Shown: one piece after another, positions 7,452-15,787 of the stretch | Layout of the letters: every line of letters begins with the position of its first letter | Position numbering within the stretch: the stretch's first letter is position 1 | Assembly: GCF_018835585.1 (NCBI RefSeq) | Contig: NZ_JAHGVE010000022.1 | Coordinates: 1 to 64,000, forward strand | From: Pelorhabdus rhamnosifermentans | GTDB taxonomy: Bacteria; Bacillota; Negativicutes; UMGS1260 | Direction of reading: 5' to 3' | DNA: 64,000 nucleotides | Program-made: the position numbers and the translations under genes | Notes under the pieces: model-generated | What the model was told of the DNA's origin: nothing | What the model saw: only the letters and a program-made list of their open reading frames with translations | Database searches by the model: none

Positions 7452-8588
7452 TTATTCTTTGTGCCAACCTGCCAGCGCAGCACCGATAAACCCGATTAGA
7501 CCAATGACAACAAAGCCGATAGTTAATCCAAAGATATTACTCAATACACCGGCCAATACAGGTCCGCCAAACATACCGAGACCATAAATAGCTTGAAACA
7601 CGCTCATAGCTGTCGACCGCTTGTCACCGGAAAAATTCTTGATACTTAAACCCATCAGTAATGGTAAAACCAATCCACGGGCAAAACCACCAATAGCCTG
7701 GCTAATATATAATAAGGATAAATTGCTGATAAAAGGAATGACAATACACGACATCGCTGTAATCAACAAACCGCACACAAGTGTCGCTCGCTCACCAAAA
7801 CGTTTGCTAAAAAAAGCACCACTCAATGCAGCAGAAACAATCGACGGAACCAGTGTCATTGTCGTAACAATGCCTAATTCAAAGATGCTAGCGCCTAAGT
7901 ATTGAGCCACAATAGGCAAAAATCCGAAAACAGTAACAAACGTAATGGTCTGTAACACAATTCCTAGCCCTGAAAGATAAAGCAATTGACGATTATGCAA
8001 TGTTTCCATAAGGATGTCCACCTTGATTGCTTTTGGAGACATATGCTTGTCTCGCACAAATAAGCTCAGCACAATGCCAATGCTGCCAGCAACAGCACCA
8101 AGGATAAATGATGAATTCATTCCTATGTGCTGTGCAATGTACCCTCCTGATAACATAGCTGCCACTTGTCCAAAATTATTGACGGCATTAATATAGCCCA
8201 TGGCCTTAGGAGCTTCTTTTTGGGGAAAATAACTCGCATAAAGTACCGTATAATCTACCCATGTTGAAGCCGCCACACCTGCCAACCCCCGAAACAGAAG
8301 CAATGCTCCAGCCATAGGAAATAGCCACATACCCAAGCTGCTTAAGGATGCAAGTATAATACCGATCACAACAAAAAATTTACGATTGCCCCAGGCATCA
8401 GATAACACGCCAATAGGTATGCGTAACAATAGCTGTGTCAAACCATAAGAGCCAATAATAAGTCCTACCATATCATAAGTAGCACCTAAGCTTTGTGCAT
8501 AGGGTGCCAGAATAGGCACATAGGTATACATAGAAAACCAAAAAAAAGCAGTGACAACAATTAAAATTTTTTTAGCGCCTGTATTCAT
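7452..8588 (-). CDS. Major facilitator superfamily transporter
   Basis: A 378-residue inner-membrane protein with about 12 hydrophobic helices in two halves. The loop after helix 2 carries an MFS motif-A-like stretch, RIPIGVLSDAWGNRKFFVV (about 56-74); the second half has GAFFSKRFGERATLV. It resembles drug/metabolite proton antiporters (Bcr/YdhP-like), but the substrate is not evident. GGAGGGACTGCG precedes the ATG. It is monocistronic: aroF's promoter lies downstream and ftsZ's terminators upstream. The upstream region duplicates that of HMG-CoA lyase, suggesting a common signal. Confidence 0.85.
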   Translation of the reverse strand: MNTGAKKILIVVTAFFWFSMYTYVPILAPYAQSLGATYDMVGLIIGSYGLTQLLLRIPIGVLSDAWGNRKFFVVIGIILASLSSLGMWLFPMAGALLLFRGLAGVAASTWVDYTVLYASYFPQKEAPKAMGYINAVNNFGQVAAMLSGGYIAQHIGMNSSFILGAVAGSIGIVLSLFVRDKHMSPKAIKVDILMETLHNRQLLYLSGLGIVLQTITFVTVFGFLPIVAQYLGASIFELGIVTTMTLVPSIVSAALSGAFFSKRFGERATLVCGLLITAMSCIVIPFISNLSLLYISQAIGGFARGLVLPLLMGLSIKNFSGDKRSTAMSVFQAIYGLGMFGGPVLAGVLSNIFGLTIGFVVIGLIGFIGAALAGWHKE

Positions 8589-8591
8589 CGC

Positions 8592-8733
8592 AGTCCCTCC
8601 ACAGGTTATAAAATATTACAAAATGAATTACTAAAAAAACACAAACTAACAATTTTCTAATTAAATTCTATGATTTTCATTTTTTATATGCAATCGATAA
8701 TTACAACAAAATAAATCGTTAATTATAATAACT
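8592..8733 (-). promoter_or_regulatory. Upstream region, copy B of the duplicated promoter/leader
   Basis: Matches 1058-1220 over about 140 bp in several near-identical blocks: the ribosome-site block, GTTATAAAATATTACAAAAT, TTTTCTAATTAAATT and ATATGCAATCGATAATTACAA. It lacks about 26 bases found in copy A. Within it ATCGATAATTACAA and ATCGTTAATTATAA form an imperfect direct repeat (8694-8707 and 8714-8727), a possible regulator site. Confidence 0.7.
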
Positions 8734-8796
8734 CTTTTTCAGGGCATTTTAAAATGTATATTCCCAAAAAGATGCACGGAGCTTATTTTTACAAAA

Positions 8797-8831
8797 TTTT
8801 CGAAGAATGCGGTTACAGCATTCTTCGAAAA
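8797..8831 (-). terminator. Second hairpin downstream of ftsZ
   Basis: A perfect 14-bp stem, TTTTCGAAGAATGC (8797-8810) and GCATTCTTCGAAAA (8818-8831) with a 7-nt loop, followed on the minus strand by TTTTG. With the next hairpin it makes a tandem terminator between ftsZ and the MFS gene. Confidence 0.75.
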
Positions 8832-8848
8832 TAGTTTTTCAATAATAA

Positions 8849-8881
8849 AAGCCAAGTTCCGCATAAACAGGAACTTGGCTT
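8849..8881 (-). terminator. Terminator of the ftsA-ftsZ transcript
   Basis: AAGCCAAGTTCC (8849-8860) and GGAACTTGGCTT (8870-8881) form a 12-bp stem with a 9-nt loop. On the minus strand it ends in CTTTTATTATTG, 24 nt after the ftsZ stop. Confidence 0.85.
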
Positions 8882-8904
8882 CTAAGTAACTCTCAAAGAA
8901 AAAT

Positions 8905-9951
8905 TTAGCGTCTCATAAATGTCGGTATTTCAAGATCACGACCCTTAAACTCCAAAACAGGTGCTGCTTCCACTTTACCTGGTACTACTTTTTCTACTTT
9001 AGGATCAAAACCTGTTGCAATAACTGTAACCCGAACCTCATCATCAAGGGCTTCATCAATGACCGCACCAAAAATAATATTCGCTTCCGGATCAGCCGCA
9101 TCGGCAATAATTTCGGCAGCCGCATTGACTTCAAAAAGTCCCAGACTAGCACCACCGGTGATATTTAAGAGTACCCCCTTGGCTCCTTCAATAGAAGTTT
9201 CCAATAGCGGACTACGAATGGCTGCTTCAGCAGCTGCTTCAGCACGATCTTCGCCTGTACCAACACCAATACCCATCAAAGCAGATCCTGTCTCAAGCAT
9301 AATGGTTTTGACATCAGCAAAATCCAGATTAATCAGTCCTGGAACAGCAATCAAATCAGATATACCTTGAACACCTTGACGAAGTACATCATCAGCCATT
9401 CGGAAAGCATCCATAATAGATGTTTTTTTATCAGCAACCTGCATGAGACGATTATTCGGAATAGTAATCAGCGTATCCACTTTTTCCTTTAATTTTGCTG
9501 TACCACGTTCTGCTTGAGTTTGACGACGACGCCCTTCAAAAGAGAAAGGTTTGGTTACAACACCTACCGTTAAAGCCCCCACTTCTTTAGCACATTCAGC
9601 AACAATGGGAGCTGCCCCTGTACCTGTTCCGCCACCCATGCCTGCCGTAACAAATACCATGTCTGCACCGCGCAAGGCCTTAATAATCTCATCGCGGCTT
9701 TCTTGCGCCGCCTTTTCACCGACATCGGGATTTGCCCCAGCGCCAAGACCTTTCGTAAGCTTTTCACCAATCTGAATGCGATTCTGAGCTTGCGATAATA
9801 GTAAAGCCTGCGCATCCGTATTGACTGTCAAAAATTCAACACCTTTCAATCCGGCAGTGATCATACGGTTCACGGCATTACTACCGCCGCCACCTACTCC
9901 AATAACCTTAATCTTGGCAAACTGATCTAAATCCATATCGAATTCAAGCAT
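8905..9951 (-). CDS. ftsZ: Cell division protein FtsZ
   Basis: Tubulin-like GTPase that polymerises into the division ring at midcell. The 348-residue protein has the N-terminal nucleotide motif [13 protein letters not shown] (18-30), the tubulin signature GGGTGTG (106-112), and T7-loop residues in [11 protein letters not shown]. The C-terminal peptide [10 protein letters not shown] is the conserved tail that binds FtsA and other partners; the linker before it is short. AGGAGG lies 10 nt before the ATG. It is the last gene of the dcw region, 31 nt after ftsA, and is followed by tandem terminators. Confidence 0.98.
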   Translation of the reverse strand: MLEFDMDLDQFAKIKVIGVGGGGSNAVNRMITAGLKGVEFLTVNTDAQALLLSQAQNRIQIGEKLTKGLGAGANPDVGEKAAQESRDEIIKALRGADMVFVTAGMGGGTGTGAAPIVAECAKEVGALTVGVVTKPFSFEGRRRQTQAERGTAKLKEKVDTLITIPNNRLMQVADKKTSIMDAFRMADDVLRQGVQGISDLIAVPGLINLDFADVKTIMLETGSALMGIGVGTGEDRAEAAAEAAIRSPLLETSIEGAKGVLLNITGGASLGLFEVNAAAEIIADAADPEANIIFGAVIDEALDDEVRVTVIATGFDPKVEKVVPGKVEAAPVLEFKGRDLEIPTFMRR

Positions 9952-9982
9952 GGATCCTGTTCCTCCTTATATCCTCGCGTGG

Positions 9983-11179
9983 TTAAGAACCAAACATATT
10001 TTTTATTTTTTGAAAAAACATATGACAGCCACTTGATGTTTCTTGTTTAGCTGGCAAATGGCTGGCTGCAAACAACAAAATTCCGTATCCAGCTGTATTT
10101 TCTGGACATAAGTATTCTTTGTCTAACTTTGTTGGCATAACCGTTTTTACTGAAAGCCCAAAACGATCATGAATAGCTCGTACAAAACTTGGAAGTTTAG
10201 ATGAACCGCCAGTTAGATAAACTTCACACGCTTGCCGTTCGACTAAATCTAACGGAATTGAATCCTTCACTCCTTGGTAAATTAAAGCAACAAGCTCTTC
10301 CGTACGACTTTCAATAATATCATATAAAAAATCATAGGCAATATTTTTATCTGTCGTACCGTAATCATTGCAATCTAAGATTACTTCTTGATGATGTAGA
10401 TTATTATCTAATTTCGCATAATACTTCTTAATTCCTTCTGCGTGATTGCGATTTACACTAAATGCTTGCATAATATCACTGGTAATATATTCTCCCCCAA
10501 ACGGCAAAGCCTCAGAAAATACCCGTTTTCCCTCATTATAAAAACTCACATCTACAGTTCCAGCACCAATATCCATAATAAAAAAGTTTGTTTTACTTTG
10601 AGTTTGATCGGTAAGCGCCAAGGCATCAGCATAGCTAGTGGCAACCAAACTAATTGCTGGAATGGAATTTCGAGCTAATTCAGCATTTAACTGACTTTTC
10701 AATGCTTTCGGTATAGAAATAACGTGTGTATTGACTTTAAGAGAATGACAAGGCTGTCCAACTGGTAATAAAGCCACTGGACGATCATCTACAAAATATT
10801 GAGAAGGAATTAAATGTACAATAGCCTCATCAAGTGGTAAAGCTGCAATCGAAGCACGACAAGCTCTTTCTCCATCTTCCGCTGATAAAGATTGTGGACG
10901 TTGTGGCGCAACTGTCCCAAACAAATTTACAGCCTTTACATCAAGTGAACCGATCCCCATATAGATTAGGTCAAATGATCCAGAAACAGCTGTCATCACA
11001 CAATCTATGGCTTGACGTATCGAGGACACCAACGAATCTACCTGCTCAACTTTACCATGACGATATCCACTTGTTGGAGCAGAGCCACTGCCTAAAATCT
11101 CTATCTGCGCAGAAGTCACTTGAGCTGCCAACACCTTTATACAGCTTGTACCAATATCAATTGCTAAAACTTGCTTCAT
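9983..11179 (-). CDS. ftsA: Cell division protein FtsA
   Basis: Actin-like ATPase that tethers FtsZ filaments to the inner face of the membrane. The start MKQVLAIDIGTSCIKVLAAQ is the first phosphate loop; NFFIMDIGAGTVDVSFY (about 197-213) is phosphate 2, and VYLTGGSSKLPSFV the adenosine motif. The C-terminus HMFFQKIKNMFGS is an amphipathic membrane-targeting helix, typical of FtsA. The frame extends to GTG 11197, but that codon lacks a ribosome site and the conserved fold starts at ATG 11179. An imperfect 30-bp direct repeat covers its 5' flank. It is probably cotranscribed with ftsZ. Confidence 0.95.
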   Translation of the reverse strand: MKQVLAIDIGTSCIKVLAAQVTSAQIEILGSGSAPTSGYRHGKVEQVDSLVSSIRQAIDCVMTAVSGSFDLIYMGIGSLDVKAVNLFGTVAPQRPQSLSAEDGERACRASIAALPLDEAIVHLIPSQYFVDDRPVALLPVGQPCHSLKVNTHVISIPKALKSQLNAELARNSIPAISLVATSYADALALTDQTQSKTNFFIMDIGAGTVDVSFYNEGKRVFSEALPFGGEYITSDIMQAFSVNRNHAEGIKKYYAKLDNNLHHQEVILDCNDYGTTDKNIAYDFLYDIIESRTEELVALIYQGVKDSIPLDLVERQACEVYLTGGSSKLPSFVRAIHDRFGLSVKTVMPTKLDKEYLCPENTAGYGILLFAASHLPAKQETSSGCHMFFQKIKNMFGS

Positions 11180-11193
11180 GACGCTTGAGGCCC

Positions 11194-11276
11194 CCACTGC
11201 AACATGATTATGTTTCTTTTCACTATCTATACTTAAAAAGACTTATCCACTGCAACTATGATTATGTTTCCTTTCA
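11194..11276. repeat. Imperfect 30-bp direct repeat upstream of ftsA
   Basis: CCACTGCAACATGATTATG plus TTTCTTTTCA (11194-11222) recurs at 11247-11276 as CCACTGCAACTATGATTATG plus TTTCCTTTCA, with 24 bp between. The proximal copy abuts the ftsA start region, so the repeat may be an operator or a small duplication. No function is assigned. Confidence 0.7.
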
Positions 11277-11397
11277 TAATGTTTCAACACAATTGGCGTT
11301 TTCCCTTTTTTTTTTAATAAAAAAGCGGCTTTTCTTGTTATTTTCCAAATGTAAATAGGAAATACTATGATTATTTAGTAATGGAGGTGAACAACTT

Positions 11398-11559
11398 ATG
11401 GAAATTTTCAATCATCCCGTTTATCACTTTTGGAATGGCAAAAATCTGGCTGATGATGAAAAGTCATTTACCACTCTAACCACAATGATTGAAGAAAATG
11501 ACAAAGAAGATTTTCCATGTATACTAAGTAGTGAAACAATGAATACAGACGAAACCTAA
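11398..11559 (+). CDS. Small acidic hypothetical protein within the dcw region
   Basis: A 53-codon plus-strand frame from ATG 11398 to TAA 11557-11559, with GGAGGTG 8 nt before the start and a terminator right after. The product begins MEIFNHPVYHFWNGKNLADD and is rich in Asp and Glu (…MIEENDKEDFPC…); no membrane segment or known domain. I do not recognise it. The good ribosome site and dedicated terminator support a real gene even though it is oriented against sbp and ftsA on either side. Confidence 0.6.
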   Translation: MEIFNHPVYHFWNGKNLADDEKSFTTLTTMIEENDKEDFPCILSSETMNTDET

Positions 11560-11570
11560 TAATTTTAAAT

Positions 11571-11607
11571 GAGCCAAGAAAAAGACGTTTAAGTCTTTTT
11601 TCTTGGC
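11571..11607. terminator. Terminator between the small plus-strand gene and sbp
   Basis: AGCCAAGAAAAAGAC (11572-11586) pairs with GTCTTTTTTCTTGGCT (11592-11607) with one bulged base. TTTT follows on the plus strand. Because sbp ends at 11633 on the other strand, it probably terminates both transcripts. Confidence 0.8.
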
Positions 11608-11632
11608 TTTTATGATCCATCATTATAAAAAT

Positions 11633-11962
11633 TTATTTCTTTAAAAAATAACGTCGTATAATAGCAAGATTCTGAAAAACCCGTAGTCCAAAAGCAAGCG
11701 TTGCAACATAATACAAATCAATGCCCAAGCGATCACCCACATAAACTAATGCTGCAGCAAGAAGAGCGTTCGTAAAAAATCCCGTAATAAAAACGGTATT
11801 ATCAAATTTTTCTTCTAATGCCGAACGCCAACCACCAAACACACTATCCAAAGAAGCAAGTAAAGCTACAGACATAAACTTAGCATATTCCACTGGAATA
11901 CTAAATGGGAAAAAAGACCCAATAAGAATACCGAAGACGAGACCCAAAAAAGGCAGCATCAT
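11633..11962 (-). CDS. sbp: Small basic protein Sbp (DUF1290)
   Basis: A 109-residue membrane protein with about three hydrophobic helices and a basic C-terminus (IIRRYFLKK). The pattern FLGLVFGILIGSFFPFSIP followed by YAKFMSVALLASLDSVFGG is typical of the DUF1290/Sbp family, found next to ftsA-ftsZ or divIB in Firmicutes. The biochemical role is unknown. It overlaps the DUF881 gene by 4 nt (ATGA), implying translational coupling. Confidence 0.88.
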   Translation of the reverse strand: MMLPFLGLVFGILIGSFFPFSIPVEYAKFMSVALLASLDSVFGGWRSALEEKFDNTVFITGFFTNALLAAALVYVGDRLGIDLYYVATLAFGLRVFQNLAIIRRYFLKK

Positions 11963-12654
11963 GACTTGCCAGCCTCCTTTACTGGTTGGGCATATTCAAA
12001 ATGAAAAGGCCCCTTATAAGCGGGAATGTCAACAAGATCCTGCTTCTTAATACTCACCTGAATCCCCCAAAATTGCAGAGTTTCCACAACACCACCCCGC
12101 ATTTTCAGTGCATTTTCCAGTGTCGTCTGATCACCGATGGCACGTATTTCATAGGGCGGCGAATAACGCGTATTATTGACTGATAAAGTCGGCCCAGCAC
12201 AACGAATCTCCGAACTGGCTACAAGTCGTTGTTCATTAATAGAAATAGCCTCTGCCCCAGCAGCCCACATCTCATTGATTACCTTTAGAATATCATCATC
12301 ATGAATCAGGTATAAATTGGCATTCTCCCCTGGTTTGGCCGCTCGCTTACTATCGTCAATAGTAATCACCACGCCGGGACCTTTCAAAGCAACAACTCCT
12401 GCTCCCATGCGGACATTCATATTCTCCTTCACAGCTGTTTCACCTTCACTGGCCTGCGATAATTCATGTACTTGCTTTAATAAAGCATCACGTTCTTTTT
12501 CCGTCTGATTCAGCCGCTGTGAAAGATCCTCAATCCTTTGAAAAGGAACAGAAGACCGAATATCCTGCGTAGTACGGAACTGCAACGCAAGCATCACACC
12601 AAGAACGACGCAGACCATTGCAATCGCCACTTGGCCCTGTCGTATGGCCAACAA
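11959..12654 (-). CDS. DUF881 family protein (YlxW/YlxX-like)
   Basis: A 231-residue protein with one N-terminal membrane helix (about 8-25), a coiled-coil segment (RIEDLSQRLNQTEKERDALL) and the DUF881 domain with GVVALKGPGVVITIDDS and RIRAIGDQTTLENAL-like motifs (here EIRAIGDQTTLENALKM). The family occurs in Firmicute dcw clusters between divIB and ftsA; its role is unclear, probably in division or envelope structure. The likely start is TTG 12654, 7 nt after GGGAGAG. It is coupled to sbp downstream. Confidence 0.88.
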   Translation of the reverse strand: MLAIRQGQVAIAMVCVVLGVMLALQFRTTQDIRSSVPFQRIEDLSQRLNQTEKERDALLKQVHELSQASEGETAVKENMNVRMGAGVVALKGPGVVITIDDSKRAAKPGENANLYLIHDDDILKVINEMWAAGAEAISINEQRLVASSEIRCAGPTLSVNNTRYSPPYEIRAIGDQTTLENALKMRGGVVETLQFWGIQVSIKKQDLVDIPAYKGPFHFEYAQPVKEAGKS

Positions 12655-12682
12655 TGTAATTCTCTCCCTTCACAATCTTTAA

Positions 12683-13441
12683 TTAATTTGATTTGAACTT
12701 TATATATGGCGTAGCATAACGCATATCGATGGATTCAGCAAGACTTTTTTTATCTCCAATTTCTCCCATGATCTGATTTGTCTTCACAGCCTTGTCAAAT
12801 AAATGATCTTGCGTTCCTAAACGAATTTGCACCGAATTGATTGTTAAAGCTCGTATTTGCAAGGGATCGCTAATATTGACCTCAGACAATTGATTTAAAC
12901 TGTTTTCAGATAGTCCGGCAAGATAGGAGAGTGTCGCTTGTAATGCTGGGTTGTCCACACAGTCACCAATATAAGCATTACCTAAATTTACCCCCGTAAT
13001 AATGGGAACATTTAATTGTTTTAATGTCTTAAAAGCAGCTAAAACAATTCCTTTTTCATCTAACTCGGCAAATCCATAGCTAGTAGCAGCATAAGCATAA
13101 GGCTGACGTTCCTTTACTGAAATAACAACAGTCGCTGGAAACTTGCGAACCACCTCAGCATCAGCAACACGTAAATCTTTTACTAAGCGGCTTTTCGCAT
13201 CGCGTGTATCAAGACGAAAAATATTTATTTTACCGGGTATACCAACAATAGCCAAAACTTCTTCATTACTGATGTACTTATTACCTTGTATAATAACTGT
13301 CCCTACTGAAAAAAAAGAAGAATTAATAAATAAATAACAAGCAATGAGTACAACAAACACCATTATTACCGATAAAAGTCGCTTCACAGCCAAAGCTTTA
13401 CGTTCATCACGGGCATCTTTCAGCCGTTCTGTTGTCCCCAT
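12683..13441 (-). CDS. ftsQ: Cell division protein FtsQ/DivIB
   Basis: Bitopic divisome protein of 252 residues: short basic cytoplasmic tail, one membrane helix (about 25-45, LLSVIMVFVVLIACYLFI), then an extracytoplasmic POTRA domain starting VGTVIIQGNKYISNEEVLAI and a beta domain with VKERQPYAYA. It joins FtsL and the septal penicillin-binding protein. GGGGGAATTTT precedes the ATG. A hairpin terminator and a TATAAT box lie between ddl and this gene, so ftsQ-DUF881-sbp can form a separate unit. Confidence 0.9.
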   Translation of the reverse strand: MGTTERLKDARDERKALAVKRLLSVIMVFVVLIACYLFINSSFFSVGTVIIQGNKYISNEEVLAIVGIPGKINIFRLDTRDAKSRLVKDLRVADAEVVRKFPATVVISVKERQPYAYAATSYGFAELDEKGIVLAAFKTLKQLNVPIITGVNLGNAYIGDCVDNPALQATLSYLAGLSENSLNQLSEVNISDPLQIRALTINSVQIRLGTQDHLFDKAVKTNQIMGEIGDKKSLAESIDMRYATPYIKFKSN

Positions 13442-13472
13442 AAAATTCCCCCTGTATAAGGTCCCTGCATGT

Positions 13473-13478
13473 ATTATA
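13473..13478 (-). promoter_or_regulatory. Probable -10 box upstream of ftsQ
   Basis: On the minus strand a perfect TATAAT lies 31 nt before the ftsQ ATG, just after the ddl terminator. The -35 region (TTTATC at 17-bp spacing) is poor, so this is a tentative promoter. Confidence 0.5.
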
Positions 13479-13502
13479 CAACAGTGTTTACTGAAGATAA
13501 AT

Positions 13503-13531
13503 AAAAAAAGGCAGCGCAGCTGCCTTTTTTT
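13503..13531 (-). terminator. Terminator directly after ddl, inside the dcw cluster
   Basis: GGCAGC (13510-13515) and GCTGCC (13519-13524) form a tight GC-rich hairpin flanked by A7 and T7. On the minus strand the T-tract follows the stem. It directly adjoins the ddl stop codon and splits the cluster into two units, at least partly. Confidence 0.85.
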
Positions 13532-14462
13532 ATTCTACAGCCATAAGTAACAGTTTTTCACATAAATCAGCGAAAAGAAGACCTGTCGCTGCGGCAGCCT
13601 TGGGTACCAGACTGGTAGCAGTCATTCCAGGAATGGTATTGATCTCTAAAATATAGGGGTGTTTCTCCTTATCCATCATAAAGTCAACACGAGCTATGCC
13701 CTTGCAACCGACGAGGCGATAGGTTTCTTCTGCAAGTTGCTGCAATTTGTGCGTTGTTTGTTCATCAAGACGTGCAGGTACAATATATTCTGTGGCACCA
13801 CTAGTATATTTTGAATGATAATCATAGCGACCGGAATGGGGAACGATTTCGATAACAGGAAAGGCATGCGCTTCCTTATTCCCCATAACAGCCACAGTAA
13901 GTTCACTGCCTGTAATAAAAGCTTCCACAACGATATGGCGGCAATAGCCAAAAGCATTTCTTACAGCATCTTGAAGACCTGATTCATCTTCCAAAATATA
14001 GACACCGATACTTGAACCTTGTTCAGCCGCTTTTACAACAAGTGGAAAAGTGAATTTTTTCCTAATGTCCTGACAAATGTCATCCAGACCCAGACTATAT
14101 TGATCGTAAATTTCAGCAGGTGCTGTCGGCAATCCCGCCGCAACGAACAATCGCTTTGAAATGCTCTTATCCATAGTAATAGCACTTGCCATAACACCAG
14201 AACCTGTGTAAGGAATGCCAAGCATATCGAGTGCGCCTTGCAAAGCCCCATCTTCACCAAATTTTCCATGTATTGCATTAAAAACAATATCAATTTTTTC
14301 TTCCTGAAGTTGACTGGCAATCTGTTTTGGATCCATATCGATCCCAACAGCTTTATAGCCCTTTTCCTGGAGTGCCTTTAAAATAGCATTGCCCGTATTT
14401 AACGACACCTCGCGTTCTGCAGAAGGTCCTCCCATAACAACAGCAATCTTTTTATTCTTCAT
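13530..14462 (-). CDS. ddl: D-alanine--D-alanine ligase
   Basis: ATP-grasp enzyme making the D-Ala-D-Ala dipeptide for peptidoglycan. About 310 residues, family length. Motifs: VVMGGPSAEREVSLNTG (N-terminal substrate loop), HGKFGEDGALQGALDMLGIP, VVKAAEQGSSIGV (ATP-binding) and the metal/product site YILEINTIPGMTATSLVP near the C-terminus. Start ATG 14462 is chosen because TGGAGGTTATA lies immediately before it; an upstream in-frame ATG at 14477 places the ribosome site inside the gene. It follows murA and is followed by a terminator. Confidence 0.96.
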   Translation of the reverse strand: MKNKKIAVVMGGPSAEREVSLNTGNAILKALQEKGYKAVGIDMDPKQIASQLQEEKIDIVFNAIHGKFGEDGALQGALDMLGIPYTGSGVMASAITMDKSISKRLFVAAGLPTAPAEIYDQYSLGLDDICQDIRKKFTFPLVVKAAEQGSSIGVYILEDESGLQDAVRNAFGYCRHIVVEAFITGSELTVAVMGNKEAHAFPVIEIVPHSGRYDYHSKYTSGATEYIVPARLDEQTTHKLQQLAEETYRLVGCKGIARVDFMMDKEKHPYILEINTIPGMTATSLVPKAAAATGLLFADLCEKLLLMAVE

Positions 14463-14501
14463 TATAACCTCCATCATAAACTGTCAGTAAGTATTTAACA
14501 T

Positions 14502-15749
14502 TTATTTACGAAGAATGATAGCGCCAAGGCTGTTCAGTTTTTCTTCCAATCGTTCGTAGCCGCGGTCAATATGATAGACCTCATCAACAATCGTTGTTCC
14601 TGCTGCCACCAGTCCGGCTAAAACAAGGGCTCCACCCGCCCGAAGATCAGGTGCGGCAACACAAGTACCTGAAAGAGCATCTACACCACGAATGACAGCT
14701 GTACGTCCTTCAACCTTAATTTTAGCTCCCATACGAGTCAATTCATCCACATGTTTAAAACGGTTTTCAAAAATCGTTTCAGAAATAATACTTGTTCCTT
14801 TAGCGATCGTAAGCAATGAAAGCATGGGAGCCTGCAAATCTGTAGGGAAACCGGGATAAGGCAACGTCTTAATGTCTACACCCCGCCTTAAATTTTCTGC
14901 TTTAATACGAATAGCATTACCACGACATTCAATAACGGAACCAATTTCCTGCAATTTATCCATCACCGAAAATAGACAAGCGTGATTGATATTTCCAATA
15001 ATAACATTGCCACCCGTCATCGCTGTAGCAATTAAGAGTGTGCCTGCTTCAATCCGGTCGGGCATGATTTGATACTCTGTAGAATGCAAGCTTTTCACAC
15101 CACGAATAAAAATACAGTCTGTGCCAGCTCCGCCTACACGGCCCCCCATACTATTAAAAAAGTTCTGTAGATCAACAATTTCCGGCTCGCGGGCAGCATT
15201 ACGAATCACTGTCGTTCCTTCGGCAAGAACAGCGGCCATCATGGCATTCTCTGTTGCACCAACACTGGGAAAATCGAAAGTAATCTCGTTACCGACAAGT
15301 TTCTTTGCTTCAGCATCAATATATCCTGACCCTTCCTTGATATGGGCGCCTAACTTTTCTAACGCCTTAATATGAAGATTAATCGGGCGCGGTCCAATAG
15401 CACAGCCGCCGGGATAAGACAGGCGAACTTGATGAAATCTGCCTAGCAAAGGTCCCAGCAAAAACACCGAAGCGCGCATTTCACGCATCAAAGCCTCGGG
15501 AATATCAGTACCCGTAACCGCAACTGTATCAATCACAAGGGTATGACCTTCCCGGACAACCGAAGCTCCAAGGAGCTTCATAATATTTTGCATCATCGCA
15601 ATATCGCGAAGCTCAGGTACATCATGAAGGACAGTCAGTCCGTGACTTAAAAGTGTTGCTGCCATGATAGGTAGAGCAGCATTCTTAGCCCCGCTAACTT
15701 GTACACAACCGTTGAGTTGTACTCCTCCTGTGACGATAAATTTCTCCAT
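14502..15749 (-). CDS. murA: UDP-N-acetylglucosamine 1-carboxyvinyltransferase
   Basis: First committed step of peptidoglycan synthesis: transfers enolpyruvate to UDP-GlcNAc. The 415-residue inside-out alpha/beta barrel starts MEKFIVTGGVQLNGCVQVSG. The active-site cysteine is C116 in SYPGGCAIGPRPINLHI, so a fosfomycin-sensitive enzyme is expected. FPTDLQAPMLSLLTIAKGTS and the C-terminal DRGYERLEEKL are also conserved. GGAGGG precedes the ATG. Its place between murC and ddl in the dcw cluster is common in Negativicutes and some Clostridia. Confidence 0.97.
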   Translation of the reverse strand: MEKFIVTGGVQLNGCVQVSGAKNAALPIMAATLLSHGLTVLHDVPELRDIAMMQNIMKLLGASVVREGHTLVIDTVAVTGTDIPEALMREMRASVFLLGPLLGRFHQVRLSYPGGCAIGPRPINLHIKALEKLGAHIKEGSGYIDAEAKKLVGNEITFDFPSVGATENAMMAAVLAEGTTVIRNAAREPEIVDLQNFFNSMGGRVGGAGTDCIFIRGVKSLHSTEYQIMPDRIEAGTLLIATAMTGGNVIIGNINHACLFSVMDKLQEIGSVIECRGNAIRIKAENLRRGVDIKTLPYPGFPTDLQAPMLSLLTIAKGTSIISETIFENRFKHVDELTRMGAKIKVEGRTAVIRGVDALSGTCVAAPDLRAGGALVLAGLVAAGTTIVDEVYHIDRGYERLEEKLNSLGAIILRK

Positions 15750-15787
15750 CGTCTTCCCTCCTGGAAAAAGTACAATCCCCCTTCAAA

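Noticed and set aside
7402-7587. 61-codon plus-strand frame overlapping the MFS gene end
   Set aside because: Proline-rich antisense shadow with no ribosome site.
9570-9815. 81-codon minus-strand frame inside ftsZ
   Set aside because: A frame-shifted shadow of ftsZ with biased basic composition and no homology.
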